A stretch of 64,000 bases of DNA from Microbacterium sp. SORGH_AS_0428. Its GTDB lineage: Bacteria; Actinomycetota; Actinomycetes; Actinomycetales; Microbacteriaceae. The stretch is from NCBI RefSeq assembly GCF_031453615.1, contig NZ_JAVIZT010000001.1, forward strand, positions 2,852,001-2,916,000, read 5' to 3'. Position numbers and translations under genes: made by a program. Position 1 is the stretch's first letter; every line of letters starts with the position of its first letter. This document shows, one piece after another, positions 49,551 through 57,703 of the stretch. A model generated the notes under the pieces. That model saw only the letters and a list, made by a program, of their open reading frames with translations, searched no databases and was not told the origin of the DNA.

Positions 49551-51412
49551 GCGCCATGGGGCTCAACAAGATGTTGTAGCGCAGCCCTCGATGCCGTGAG
49601 ATTAGCCTGCTCGAACAGTTCCCGGGCGCGGTCCAACTGCGCGTCATCGATCTGGCCCATCTGCGGTACTAGGCGATCCGCGATGCCCCAGTCCAGGGCC
49701 TGCGCGGCCGGCAGGCCCCCGGCAAGCTGCAGCAGAACGATGCGAAGCACGTCCGCGACCTGGGCAGTGCCGACCGGCCAACCCGCTGCCAGATCCGACG
49801 ATGTGCGCAGGCCGAGGATGAGTCTCTGCAGGGTCCCCAGTTCTGCCTCGATGGATGTCCGAATGACTTCGAGCGGCTGCACATCGATGACTCCACCGTA
49901 GGTCGCGGAGAGCCAGGCATAGGCCGCGTCTAGCGCATTTGCAGTTTCGGGGCTTAGGGCAGACGGGTCACCTTCGTATCCGGGTGCGTTGATGGTGATG
50001 AACTGGAATCGACGGGTCAGCCCCTGCGAGATCGGATTGACGAAGCTCGTGTCGAAGTCGTTCATTGCTGCGATGATTCGGAATCGCGCAGGCACCCAGA
50101 GCTGCTGACGGCCCTCCCCTTCGAACCACAGATCGATCGGACTTCGGAGCAGATGCTCCGGGTCGCTCGAAGACAACACCGTGTATAGCGATCCGATGGC
50201 CTTATCGATGTCGGCGCGGTTGAACTCGTCGATGAGGAGCCAGGTGCCCTGAATTCGCGGAAGTGCGTCGCTGCCCTCCGCTTCGACGTTGACCTCAGCG
50301 CGCACTTGAACGGCGCACTTGAGCGCGGCGTCCGCGACCTTGCCGTATGAGGGTTGGAGGCTGCCATCGGCAGCGGGGCGTAGCCCACCGACGACGTGGA
50401 ACGGTGACCACTCACTTGTGGCTGTCGACTCGAGCAAGCGGACGCCGAAAGCGTCCGCGAGGATACGCGCCAGCGTGGTTTTGCCGGTGCCGGGCGGGCC
50501 CTGGAGCACGAGGTGCCCGACCAGAAGCGCGGTGACACAGCGACGCACCAACGCCTCGGCGTCCGGCAGAACCATCCGGGATGCCGCCAGCCTGTCGAGC
50601 ACTGTCCGCGTCAGCCGCGCGACGTCAGCGTCACGCAGCGGATACCCCGAGAACTCGCGAGTCCACCGCAGGTCTTCCGGCTTGTCTAGGTGGCCGGATT
50701 CGATTTCAGCCTGGACCGCCTTCTGCGGGACGGTCGACGGCACCTCGAGCAGCACCTCGTCGTCAGATTGCGGACGCACGCGCTCCAAGATGTCCTCGCT
50801 CGAAGGCTCATCTGTCCACAATGCACCGTCCATTGGCTGGCGGGGTATCAGATAGTCCGGGACGTCACGGACATAGAAATCCTCGAGGTCGGTGCCGTCG
50901 AGTGGGAACTCGGCATCGAACCAATCGAGGAAGGCCTCTGGATTCTCGAGATCCTCATGCCGCCCCAGCCAGAGTGCCAGACTCATGCGCGAGACAGGTT
51001 TGATGCCACGTCGCTCAAGCGCCGCCCCCGCGGACGGTCGAAGCGCAGTTCCAAGCCGCTTCGTATGTTCTGGATTCCACTCGATCTCGAACAGCTCGCG
51101 CCCGAGTTCGTCCTGTGTGCGCTGGCGCTGCAACGTCGATCCCGGATAGTCCGAGTTGATGAACACTGGCGGCTCCTGCCACACCGCGAGATAGGGCTTG
51201 TTGCCGTCACGCAGCCGGAAAGATTCCAGCACTGGCTTCTCCTGGCGACTACCAAAGTTGGGGATCACTGGCAGGCGCGGGCCCGCAACTAACACGCTGC
51301 CATTCGGCTTGCTAGCCGCCAGCAACGCCGGAATCGTGACGATCGTCAGAGCATGACAATCTGCAAGATCAACTGCGGCGGCGGCGAGCGTCTCAGGCGA
51401 AGGGTAAGGCAC
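49547..51412 (-). CDS. McrB-like AAA ATPase
   Basis: The 621-residue protein has an N-terminal specificity part (~1-270) and an AAA domain of the McrB/MoxR class: Walker A GPPGTGKTTLARIL, Walker B LLIDEFNRADIDKAIG (the IDEFNR form typical of McrB), sensor 1 IIAAMNDFD and arginine finger region GLTRRFQF. McrB proteins use GTP or ATP and target modified or invasive DNA. The N-terminus is different from the DUF3578 domain of E. coli McrB, so the recognised feature is unknown. It is flanked by a DNA methyltransferase gene in the same orientation. Confidence 0.8.
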   Translation of the reverse strand: MPYPSPETLAAAAVDLADCHALTIVTIPALLAASKPNGSVLVAGPRLPVIPNFGSRQEKPVLESFRLRDGNKPYLAVWQEPPVFINSDYPGSTLQRQRTQDELGRELFEIEWNPEHTKRLGTALRPSAGAALERRGIKPVSRMSLALWLGRHEDLENPEAFLDWFDAEFPLDGTDLEDFYVRDVPDYLIPRQPMDGALWTDEPSSEDILERVRPQSDDEVLLEVPSTVPQKAVQAEIESGHLDKPEDLRWTREFSGYPLRDADVARLTRTVLDRLAASRMVLPDAEALVRRCVTALLVGHLVLQGPPGTGKTTLARILADAFGVRLLESTATSEWSPFHVVGGLRPAADGSLQPSYGKVADAALKCAVQVRAEVNVEAEGSDALPRIQGTWLLIDEFNRADIDKAIGSLYTVLSSSDPEHLLRSPIDLWFEGEGRQQLWVPARFRIIAAMNDFDTSFVNPISQGLTRRFQFITINAPGYEGDPSALSPETANALDAAYAWLSATYGGVIDVQPLEVIRTSIEAELGTLQRLILGLRTSSDLAAGWPVGTAQVADVLRIVLLQLAGGLPAAQALDWGIADRLVPQMGQIDDAQLDRARELFEQANLTASRAALQHLVEPHGA

Positions 51413-51451
51413 GAGCCAAACGTATCGGCTCCGTCCGACACCGAACAGAAC

Positions 51452-52330
51452 CTAGGCGACGCCGCTTGCCTGATCGTTCTCCAAGGCGCCTGCGATGTAT
51501 GCACAGAACGTCGGGTTCAGCTCGATCCCGATCGCACTTCTGTTCATCTCCAGCGCGACCGACATCGTTGTGCCACCACCGACGAATGGGTCGAGCACTG
51601 TGCCGCCTTCAGGGCAGCCGATTGCGATGCATCGCCGGACGAGCTCACGTGGGTACGGTGCGTAGTGAGTGCCCCGCGCGAGCGAGTTACGTTCTGGCTC
51701 AATCAGCCAGACGTCCTCTTCTCCGTCGAGACCCTCGCGGTCGAAGTAGTAGCGCGGGGACTTCGTGAACATGAAGACGTGCTCAAACTTTCGCCACGGG
51801 CGATCCTTCGCGGTGGGCTCGGGAATGCTCGTGTTCCGCATCCAGATGATGTCGCTGCGCAATGTCCAACCTGCCTGCTGCATTGCGAGCGCAACACGCC
51901 AGGGAATGCCAATCAGTGACTTGCGCGGAAGGCCGAGGCCGGGACCATCGACCGCCCTGAGCCTGTCCATGCGGCGGCTCTTGTGCTTCGGGTCTTCGCC
52001 ATGTGGCCGCCCCTTGGCGTTGTAGTAGGTGTCGCCCAGGTTTAGGAAGAGGGTTCCACTGGGTTTGAGGGCGTCCTTCAGCGCTCCCATCGACGCCACG
52101 ATGTTGTCGACGAAGCCGTCGATGCTCGCTTCCATGCCGATCTGGCCATCCACGTTGTAGTCGCGCTGCCAGTAGTAGGGCGGGCTTGTCACCACACAAT
52201 CGACGGAATCGGGCTCAATCCGGGCAGATTGCTCTCGGCAGTCCCCTTCCAGGAGCGTCCAGGCGCTCTCGCCCCGTGATCCCGTCGCAAAGACGTTGGG
52301 GGACCCATCCGCTGGGGTTGCCGAGCTCAT
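51452..52330 (-). CDS. DNA methyltransferase, beta class (N4-cytosine/N6-adenine)
   Basis: The 292-residue enzyme has motif IV TSPPYY at 48-53 in the N-terminal half and the AdoMet motif I DPFVGGGTT at 247-255 in the C-terminal part, an order that defines the beta class. IIWMRNTSIPEP is the usual downstream block. SPPY favours N4-cytosine methylation, but N6-adenine is possible. It is 39 bases upstream of the McrB-like gene in the same direction, so it probably marks self DNA for that nuclease complex. Confidence 0.88.
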   Translation of the reverse strand: MSSATPADGSPNVFATGSRGESAWTLLEGDCREQSARIEPDSVDCVVTSPPYYWQRDYNVDGQIGMEASIDGFVDNIVASMGALKDALKPSGTLFLNLGDTYYNAKGRPHGEDPKHKSRRMDRLRAVDGPGLGLPRKSLIGIPWRVALAMQQAGWTLRSDIIWMRNTSIPEPTAKDRPWRKFEHVFMFTKSPRYYFDREGLDGEEDVWLIEPERNSLARGTHYAPYPRELVRRCIAIGCPEGGTVLDPFVGGGTTMSVALEMNRSAIGIELNPTFCAYIAGALENDQASGVA

Positions 52331-52449
52331 TCTGGGTATGTCCTCTCGTGGTACTCAATGCACCATACCTCACTGTAAGAGTTCTCCGTCGGAACTGCCG
52401 CGCGGCGCGCCGCGAAGCATCGAGGCCACATGCCATCTACCGTGGCCTG

Positions 52450-52701
52450 GTGGACGACGCCCGATTCCTGGCAGGACCGAAGGAAGTCGGAGTCGTGCTC
52501 GGTGTTGAACCAAACACTGTAAACGTGTGGCAGCGTCGCCAGGAATCGACGACGCCGTTTCCGTCTCCGGTCGTCCGGCTCGCAGGCATGGCGGTGTGGG
52601 ATATCCGCGAGGTGATCGCGTGGGCCGACGAGACGGGACGAACTGTTCGGCAGCGCGACTACTCGGCGCCTGGCTGGAACGCGATCGCCTCGATCGGATA
52701 G
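52450..52701 (+). CDS. Small HTH protein, possible restriction controller
   Basis: This 83-residue protein has a helix-turn-helix (AGPKEVGVVLGVEPNTVNVWQ) followed by FPSPVVRLAGMAVWDIREVIAWA, the pattern of small AlpA/MerR-like regulators. It is divergent to the methyltransferase gene. The GTG at 52450 gives a natural N-terminus; the open frame extends upstream. It may control the restriction operon. Confidence 0.65.
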   Translation: MDDARFLAGPKEVGVVLGVEPNTVNVWQRRQESTTPFPSPVVRLAGMAVWDIREVIAWADETGRTVRQRDYSAPGWNAIASIG

Positions 52702-52975
52702 TGGACTGTCCATAGGGCAGGAGGCTACAGAGGGCCGCTGACAAAGTCCGGCCCTGGCCTGAAACGCCCGATTCGGTGGCGCCTACGTGGGCCGCCTCTC
52801 CGCCGAGGAGCGAACCAAGCGGGTTGCGCAAACTGCCGCGCGGGCGACGAACCGTTCCGCTCGCAAGTAGCGAGGTGGACTCGACCAACCATTCTCGGTC
52901 GTACGAGTACTACCGCGACGGGAAGGTCGCAGTGACGCGTATTGACGGCGAACCGATACGAGTCGAGCGGAGGTT
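52702..52975 (+). other. Gene debris between HTH gene and RHS fragment
   Basis: Two short protein-like pieces can be read on the plus strand: GRLSAEERTKRVAQTAARA ending at a stop (52870), and YEYYRDGKVAVTRIDGEP in another frame (52905-52960). Neither has a start. They look like remains of former genes. Confidence 0.35.
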
Positions 52976-53383
52976 GTGGGGTCAACGTCTCTGCTGGTGC
53001 GTCGTCGAACAGAACGCGCCTTGTGGATAGCTTTGTTCGGCCGAACGGTCAAGCAACACATAACCACCATTCAGTACTGCTCCGACTGGGCCGACCGCCT
53101 CACAAGTACCTCAGTAACCAACCCGCTCGGCGGAGCGAACAGCGTGAACGACGGGGTCAGTAGCGGTGCGCTTACTTATGGCCCGCGAGGAAACGTGATG
53201 AAGCTCGGCGACATGCTGTTCGAGTATGACGCGACGAACCTGCACTCAAGAACTACATACGGCGACGGCGTGATGGTGAAGGTCGAACGCGACGCGTTGG
53301 GTCGCATCGCGACTCAACAGGTCGTGGCGGCAGGAACGCCGACCCAGACGACGTCCTTCCGACCTCCGGATCGGTGGATCTAG
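52976..53383 (+). pseudogene. RHS-repeat protein fragment
   Basis: The readable part (from about 53040) matches RHS/YD-repeat proteins: CSDWADRLTSTSV, GALTYGPRGNVMKLGD, LFEYDATNLHSRTTYGDG and VERDALGRIATQ. Complete RHS proteins are over 1000 residues; only ~110 are left, with no secretion or toxin part. The 3' end touches the stop of the reverse-transcriptase gene (4-base overlap), suggesting that a former toxin gene was cut by insertion of the retron. Confidence 0.75.
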
Positions 53384-54570
53384 AGGTCCTTCGCGGCCGC
53401 CGGGAAGCTGGCGTCTGCGCGCGCAAAGTAGGACTCGGCGACGGACGGTTGCACGTCGTAGGCGTACCGGATCAGGCCATAGAGGAAATTCCCGAACCCG
53501 AGGACATCGTCGAAGCCCGCGTGTCGGCTATGGGCGGCAAACCCAAAGCGCTCGATCCCTCGCAGGTGAAACTCAATTCGATCGCGCACTCGCCGCGGAA
53601 GGCGGCTCCGATCGCCGTCGACTCGAACCCCGAGTACTACCAACGGACGGCCGGGCGTCACGATTTTGGTTTTTCTTCGGTTAGGCGTGAGCAGATTGCG
53701 GTCGAGAATGGCCGTCGCCTCGTGAAGGATCTTCTCCGCGCGGTCGCGGTTGAACGGTTCGCTCGATGAGAGCGTGATGTCGTCCGCATAGCGCGTGTAT
53801 GTCATTTCTCGCGACACGGCGAGCGCCGACAAATCGGCGTCGAGGTGTCGCGACAGAAGGTTAGATATCGCCCCGCTGGACGGAGAGCCTTGGGGAAGGT
53901 ACCCAAGGCGGATTCCCTGCGGATGAGCGAGATACTCAGGGGTCTCGCCATCCGGGCTGAACAAGACAGACATCAGGTCTGTGTCGGGGACAGGGCGACG
54001 ATGACTAACTGATGCGTACTTCTTGGGTAGCCAGGTCTGAGGTGTCGATACGTGGCGCGTTACGATCCTCGAGATCTCCAGACTCACCAGCGGCGTGTAC
54101 TCCACGGATCGCAGGAGCGCGAAGACCTGTGCTTCGTCGAACTCGTGGAAAAAGTCCTTCACGTCGAGCTTGAGAAGCCAGCTCGCTCCCACGTGCTGCC
54201 GAGCACATTGGGGAGCGGAGCGGCCAGCGACGTACGCGAACGCGTGCGCGCTCACCGGAATGCGTCCGAAGACGTTGTCGAGCAACCAACGTTGAACTTG
54301 GCGAAGCTCTGCTGTTGGCGCAGCGATCATGCGTTTTGACACTCGATCTCTCTTGCGGATCTCGTGCAAGTGATACGGATCAGAAGCGCGGGCAGCGACG
54401 CGTTCGAGAAGGCCCAATGACACATCCGCCTGAACAGCCAGATGGTTCAGAGTAAGCACGGGAGCGACGCCAGCCGCTTCCTGCGCCTGGCTGAGTTGGA
54501 TGGCCCGCTCGACCACTGCGCGGTCAAGGCCTGCAGGAGCGTTCTTTCGATAGAGGTGAGGAGACTTCAC
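53380..54570 (-). CDS. Retron-type reverse transcriptase
   Basis: The 396-residue protein has the RT core without a maturase or nuclease domain: LKLDVKDFF at 133-141, YLPQGSPSSGAISNLL (225-239) and the catalytic TRYADDITLSS (YADD 261-264), then RKTKIVTPGRPLVVLGVRV. This is the size and motif set of retron RTs. The GTG at 54570 gives MKSPHLYRKN and lies inside the predicted a2 arm of the retron RNA directly upstream. It would convert the msd part of this RNA into multicopy single-stranded DNA. Group II intron features are absent. Confidence 0.9.
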   Translation of the reverse strand: MKSPHLYRKNAPAGLDRAVVERAIQLSQAQEAAGVAPVLTLNHLAVQADVSLGLLERVAARASDPYHLHEIRKRDRVSKRMIAAPTAELRQVQRWLLDNVFGRIPVSAHAFAYVAGRSAPQCARQHVGASWLLKLDVKDFFHEFDEAQVFALLRSVEYTPLVSLEISRIVTRHVSTPQTWLPKKYASVSHRRPVPDTDLMSVLFSPDGETPEYLAHPQGIRLGYLPQGSPSSGAISNLLSRHLDADLSALAVSREMTYTRYADDITLSSSEPFNRDRAEKILHEATAILDRNLLTPNRRKTKIVTPGRPLVVLGVRVDGDRSRLPRRVRDRIEFHLRGIERFGFAAHSRHAGFDDVLGFGNFLYGLIRYAYDVQPSVAESYFARADASFPAAAKDL

Positions 54571-54753
54571 TGGCGACTACCTTGGGTCAGAGCCCCGGAG
54601 GGGCGGGCGACCCTCGCGTCCAAGTCTTGCCGCAGGGGCAAAGCGAGGGTCGTCCTCCTTTCGGAACCGTCAGATTGTTCTCACCCGTGCGAACTGCACG
54701 GATGCGCCGAGATCGGCGTTCTCTGGCTGCTTCATGAACATAGTCAGAAGTCT
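54562..54753 (-). ncRNA. Predicted retron msr-msd RNA
   Basis: The gap between effector and RT genes folds like a retron RNA. The 5' arm a1 (complement of 54741-54753, AGACTTCTGACTA) can pair with the 3' arm a2 (complement of 54562-54579) through AGACTTC/GAAGTCT and GACTA/TAGTC with a bulge. Between them are two short msr-like hairpins (54705-54718 and 54685-54701) and one long msd-like stem, CGACCCTCGC with GCGAGGGTCG (54608-54652), with an inner TTGCC/GGCAA loop. The priming G and exact ends cannot be told by eye. Confidence 0.65.
54608..54652 (-). repeat. Long hairpin of the putative msd
   Basis: Arms of 9-10 bp (CGACCCTCGC/GCGAGGGTCG) enclose a second stem TTGCC/GGCAA with loop CTGC. It is the strongest structure in the interval and the probable template for the retron DNA. 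Confidence 0.7.
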
Positions 54754-54809
54754 TGCAGAGACGGCCGCCGCGTAACACGGCGGCGCTTATCTAGTCCCGC
54801 GAAGCCCCC

Positions 54810-56210
54810 TCACCTCAACTGTTGAGGATAGTACGGGGCCGGCGGTTTTGCTGGCGAGGGAGGCGGGGATGTGGCGTCGACCGCGCGAATTGACAGGTGA
54901 CCTGGCTCCTCGGCGGCAGGAACTGCAGGTCTGGGTTTGGGAGTTCGAACCCGCGCGCGTCGGCGAAGCACCTCTCTGCCGCGATCCGTGAGGCTTAGCT
55001 TCACCTCGTCGAGCGGTGAGGCTGACCTAGGATCGCCGCTATGAGAGTCGGAGTGGAACGCCGACGCGAAGTCGGCATACCCTTCTATGAGCTTGAGGTC
55101 ATAGGACGCGCGTGCCACCGAGTGGAGGCGGGTCAACGACATTGCACCTGCCTTCATTAGGTCGACAGGACGGCGGTGTCCAGCGTCGATCGCGCTGAGT
55201 AGGGCGAGGATGCCAGGGCCGTATTTGCCGGCTAACGATCGATTACGAGCCTGCGCATCGACTCGCGCTGACCGGAGCACTCTGATGGGGTTGGTCCGGC
55301 CAAGCCTGCGAAGCGCCGCCAGCAGGCTGTGCGGCGCCCGATATCCCTGCAGCGCGGCCATCTCGGTGCTCTCCAGGGCATAATCGCGACCGTGGGGGAG
55401 CAGTGGCGACCATGTTGTGCCTTGTCGTCCGGTCGTCTGCCTCATGATCGCAGGCGTTCCGTTGCCGAACGTGTGACCAAACACTTGTAGCGACTCGGCA
55501 TTCTTCCTGCCGAGCGTTTCGCGCTTTATCGAACCGTACTTCCTGCACAGCGCGCGGACCTCTTCAAGCTGTTGGTCGCTCCAGTCGGTTGTTTCGAACG
55601 TCCGGCTGAGTTGCTCGAAGTGAACCACTGCTTTGCGGCGAAGCGAAGCGAGTGCGGACTCAGTGATGGAGTGTGTAACAATCTCGAACCGTAGCCAGCC
55701 GAACGACTTCCAGCTTCGCAACCGCGGATTCGCTTGCATGAATGCCAGGAAGGTGCTGATTTCCTGCCCAGACGCGATGTTGTCTGTCACGAGAAGGACT
55801 CGATGAACGCGAGACGCATGCATCTGTTCGACGGTCGCATCGACCAACACATTCAGCGCGGTAGCGGATTTCAGGAGGATGTTCTGCACGATCAGCTCGC
55901 TGCCGGTATGCACAGTCGATGGGCATCGCAGCGAAGTTATCGGCGCATGCGGACCGGTGCAATCGAAGTAGTGCGGTGCGAAATTTTTCGGCAGATTGTG
56001 TACTGCGTAGGCGGCGACAGGCGGGGCCGACTGCTCTCCACAAGCGCGCTTGAGGAGGGTCTTCATTTCTCTTCGGAACTGGTCGTTGGAGACCATCTCT
56101 AAGCCGTCCAGGAGTCGACGCGCGGCGGGCTGGTCCTCATCCTGGAAATTCGAGAGCCACGCCCGACCCGATCTGGTAACTGTGAGACTGGGCATCGATT
56201 TCGTCCTCAT
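54810..56210 (-). CDS. Retron effector: phosphoribosyltransferase-like with winged helix
   Basis: The 466-residue protein has a PRTase-like domain in its first half with the PRPP-loop motif VLLVTDNIASGQE (138-150, compare VVDDxxxTGxT) and a preceding beta strand/helix pattern. At about 320-430 a winged-helix region is seen: GILALLSAIDAGHRRPVDLM, LTRLHSVARASYDLKLIEGY and VKLSLTDRGREVLRRR. A Pro-rich tail follows. It is encoded upstream of the retron RNA and RT. PRTase/winged-helix partners are described for one retron class, so it is the likely defence effector. Start MRTKSMPSLTV at 56210; M6 is an alternative. Confidence 0.78.
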   Translation of the reverse strand: MRTKSMPSLTVTRSGRAWLSNFQDEDQPAARRLLDGLEMVSNDQFRREMKTLLKRACGEQSAPPVAAYAVHNLPKNFAPHYFDCTGPHAPITSLRCPSTVHTGSELIVQNILLKSATALNVLVDATVEQMHASRVHRVLLVTDNIASGQEISTFLAFMQANPRLRSWKSFGWLRFEIVTHSITESALASLRRKAVVHFEQLSRTFETTDWSDQQLEEVRALCRKYGSIKRETLGRKNAESLQVFGHTFGNGTPAIMRQTTGRQGTTWSPLLPHGRDYALESTEMAALQGYRAPHSLLAALRRLGRTNPIRVLRSARVDAQARNRSLAGKYGPGILALLSAIDAGHRRPVDLMKAGAMSLTRLHSVARASYDLKLIEGYADFASAFHSDSHSGDPRSASPLDEVKLSLTDRGREVLRRRARVRTPKPRPAVPAAEEPGHLSIRAVDATSPPPSPAKPPAPYYPQQLR

Positions 56211-56505
56211 CCGTGGCTAGTGCGTTCGTGATCAATCACTATCCCACTCGGGGCAGGCGTCATGGCTCCGAGCTGACTCGTCACAAGATAGTTGGTCGCG
56301 ATCATCTCAGCTCAGCGGGCGGAAGCGCAGCCGCACCCGAACTCAGGCATCTTCGTACAGCGCGGCTATCTGATCGTTCTCACTGACGGTCAGGTGCGAG
56401 GGACCGGGAGCACTGAGTTCTCGCTTTCGGCATCTTCCGCCCGTTCGATGGAGTGTTCGGAGCGACGCCGCGGAGAACTGGGAACCGTCCAAGAAGCATC
56501 GCGCC
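56211..56505. other. Interval without a recognisable gene
   Basis: It should contain the promoter of the retron operon (minus strand). No repeat or hairpin stands out. Codon-like sequence near the right end belongs to the small ORF that follows. Confidence 0.45.
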
Positions 56506-56613
56506 GTGATCATGCCGCTCGTCAACCCAGACATCGACTACGACAAGCTTGCTCGCGCCCTACTGGACCAGGCCAGGCGTGAGACACGTGGGGAGTTCCG
56601 CGATGCTGCCTAA
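56506..56613 (+). CDS. Small DYxKLARALL-type protein or remnant
   Basis: Starting from GTG 56506 or ATG 56512, the frame encodes MPLVNPDIDYDKLARALL and a charged helical end of 14 residues. The same motif occurs in the small element protein at 30873-31070 (PDYEKLARALLEHAA). Protein-like sequence continues upstream (NWEPSKKHRAVIM), so it could be the 3' end of a longer broken gene. Its last bases overlap the stop of the convergent HTH gene. Confidence 0.45.
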   Translation: MIMPLVNPDIDYDKLARALLDQARRETRGEFRDAA

Positions 56614-57074
56614 CCCGCGCCACCGCGGCGTGGGGGAGTGAGCCCTGCGGCAACGAGGGTGGCCCGCACGGTCTTCGGATCTCGTCCCACACGTCGGCCG
56701 ACTTCGTTCATCGAGAGTCCCTCCTCGAACAGCGCGACCATCTGCTTCCGCTCGCTCGAGAGCACTTCAGTGCGGAGCACGACACCTGCTGCAGCTAGAC
56801 GAGCAGAGACGGTCGTGTCATGAAGACCAAACTGGCGACCGACCTGCTCGACCGTTGCCCCGGCTTGATAGGCGGCCACGAGTTGTGCCGCCTCGTCGGC
56901 CGTCACACGGCGAGCTCGTCCCGGTTCCCGTGTTTCCGGGCGAACGGCCCGCGTGAGCGTCCTCGCAACTTCGCCGCTCTGCCATGCCCGGAGCAGGGCG
57001 CTTACCGGGGGTGAATTAAGTGCAAGCACCTCAGTTAGGGGCACTGCCGTTAGCCCCACCCATGCCAGATTCAT
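56610..57074 (-). CDS. Recombinase-C-terminus-like double HTH protein
   Basis: This 154-residue protein contains two helix-turn-helix repeats: VTADEAAQLVAAYQAGATVE with HDTTVSARLAAAGV, and SSERKQMVALFEEGLSMNEV with DPKTVRATLVAAGL. Such repeats form the C-terminal part of small resolvase/invertase proteins, but the catalytic domain is missing. The N-terminal part (VPLTEVLALNSPPVSALLRAWQ) is of another type. It probably binds DNA. A broken copy follows at 57470-57640. Confidence 0.7.
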   Translation of the reverse strand: MNLAWVGLTAVPLTEVLALNSPPVSALLRAWQSGEVARTLTRAVRPETREPGRARRVTADEAAQLVAAYQAGATVEQVGRQFGLHDTTVSARLAAAGVVLRTEVLSSERKQMVALFEEGLSMNEVGRRVGRDPKTVRATLVAAGLTPPRRGGAG

Positions 57075-57130
57075 CAACCTCAGGCGTGGGTGGGGCAACG
57101 CTTCTCCGCCCTCCACCAGCAAGAGACCAG

Positions 57131-57442
57131 GTGACGGAGTTTCGCGGCGCCGCAGTCGCAGAGAGCATCGCTGAGGTCCGTGCATGGGCCGTCTTGCACC
57201 TACACGATCAAGTCGACAGCGATGGCCAGCTGTACCCGTCGCTGTTGGTCTGGCGCACCGGATTCGGCCACGTCGGCCAACATCTCCCGATCCTTATCAG
57301 TCGGTGGAGCGGCTACCAGAGCATGGCTGAACTCGTTGCCGTCAACACGTCGGCGTGTAGCGGCAAAGACGGACGTGACGTCATCACCGTCACCGCGGAG
57401 GGCGGGCGGGCGGCCGTGCTCGGCATACCACCGGCGGGATGA
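57131..57442 (+). CDS. Uncertain hypothetical protein
   Basis: The frame from GTG 57131 encodes about 103 residues (MTEFRGAAVAESIAEVRAWA …) with acceptable composition, but the opposite strand has an equally long frame (57200-57466, MPLTAVRRSSRRWYAEH). Neither resembles a known family. Only one, or none, is real. It lies between an HTH gene and its broken copy. Confidence 0.25.
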   Translation: MTEFRGAAVAESIAEVRAWAVLHLHDQVDSDGQLYPSLLVWRTGFGHVGQHLPILISRWSGYQSMAELVAVNTSACSGKDGRDVITVTAEGGRAAVLGIPPAG

Positions 57443-57469
57443 CCTTCGGACGGCTGTGAGCGGCACGTA

Positions 57470-57640
57470 CTTGCCATTGCAAATGGCGGCCGACTTGCTA
57501 GACCGTGGCGCCGGCTCGATACGCCAGTACTAGATGCGCCACCTCATCCGCCGTCGCGCGACGAGCTCGCCCTGGTTCCCGTGCCTCCGGGCGAACAGCC
57601 CGTGCGAGCGTGCTCGTAACCTCACCGCTTTGCCATGGGC
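57470..57640 (-). pseudogene. Broken copy of the double-HTH gene, cut by an IS3 element
   Basis: On the minus strand the sequence SGEVTSTLARAVRPEAREP and ATADEVAHLVLAYRAGATV can be aligned with the intact gene (SGEVARTLTRAVRPETREP, VTADEAAQLVAAYQAGATV). Directly after that a TAG replaces GAG, and the rest diverges. The upstream part is lost at 57641, where the IS element begins. Confidence 0.8.
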
Positions 57641-57703
57641 ACTGCTGAAGGTTTGGGTGACTCCTGATCTGTGGTGATTCGTCACCGCTGGAAGGATGTC
57701 CTC

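Larger units (their letters stand above)
24941..56613. mobile_element. Integrative element at tRNA-Arg(CCT), right end unresolved
   Basis: The region starts exactly behind the encoded CCA of the tRNA with a large serine recombinase, followed by conjugation and replication-type genes (coupling ATPase, replication-relaxation protein, ArdA-like protein) and then defence and toxin cargo. Gene style, weaker GGATGCG use and lower GC in places (38.5-41 kb) differ from the left flank. I could not find a repeat of the tRNA end further right, so the right boundary given here is only the last element-like small gene. The true end may be anywhere from ~44 kb to beyond the window. No type IV secretion ATPase or relaxase was recognised, so it may be mobilisable rather than self-transmissible. 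Confidence 0.6.

Noticed and set aside
53380..54570. Group II intron reverse transcriptase
   Set aside because: No maturase (X) or HNH domain and no intron RNA domains V/VI nearby; size and upstream RNA fit a retron.
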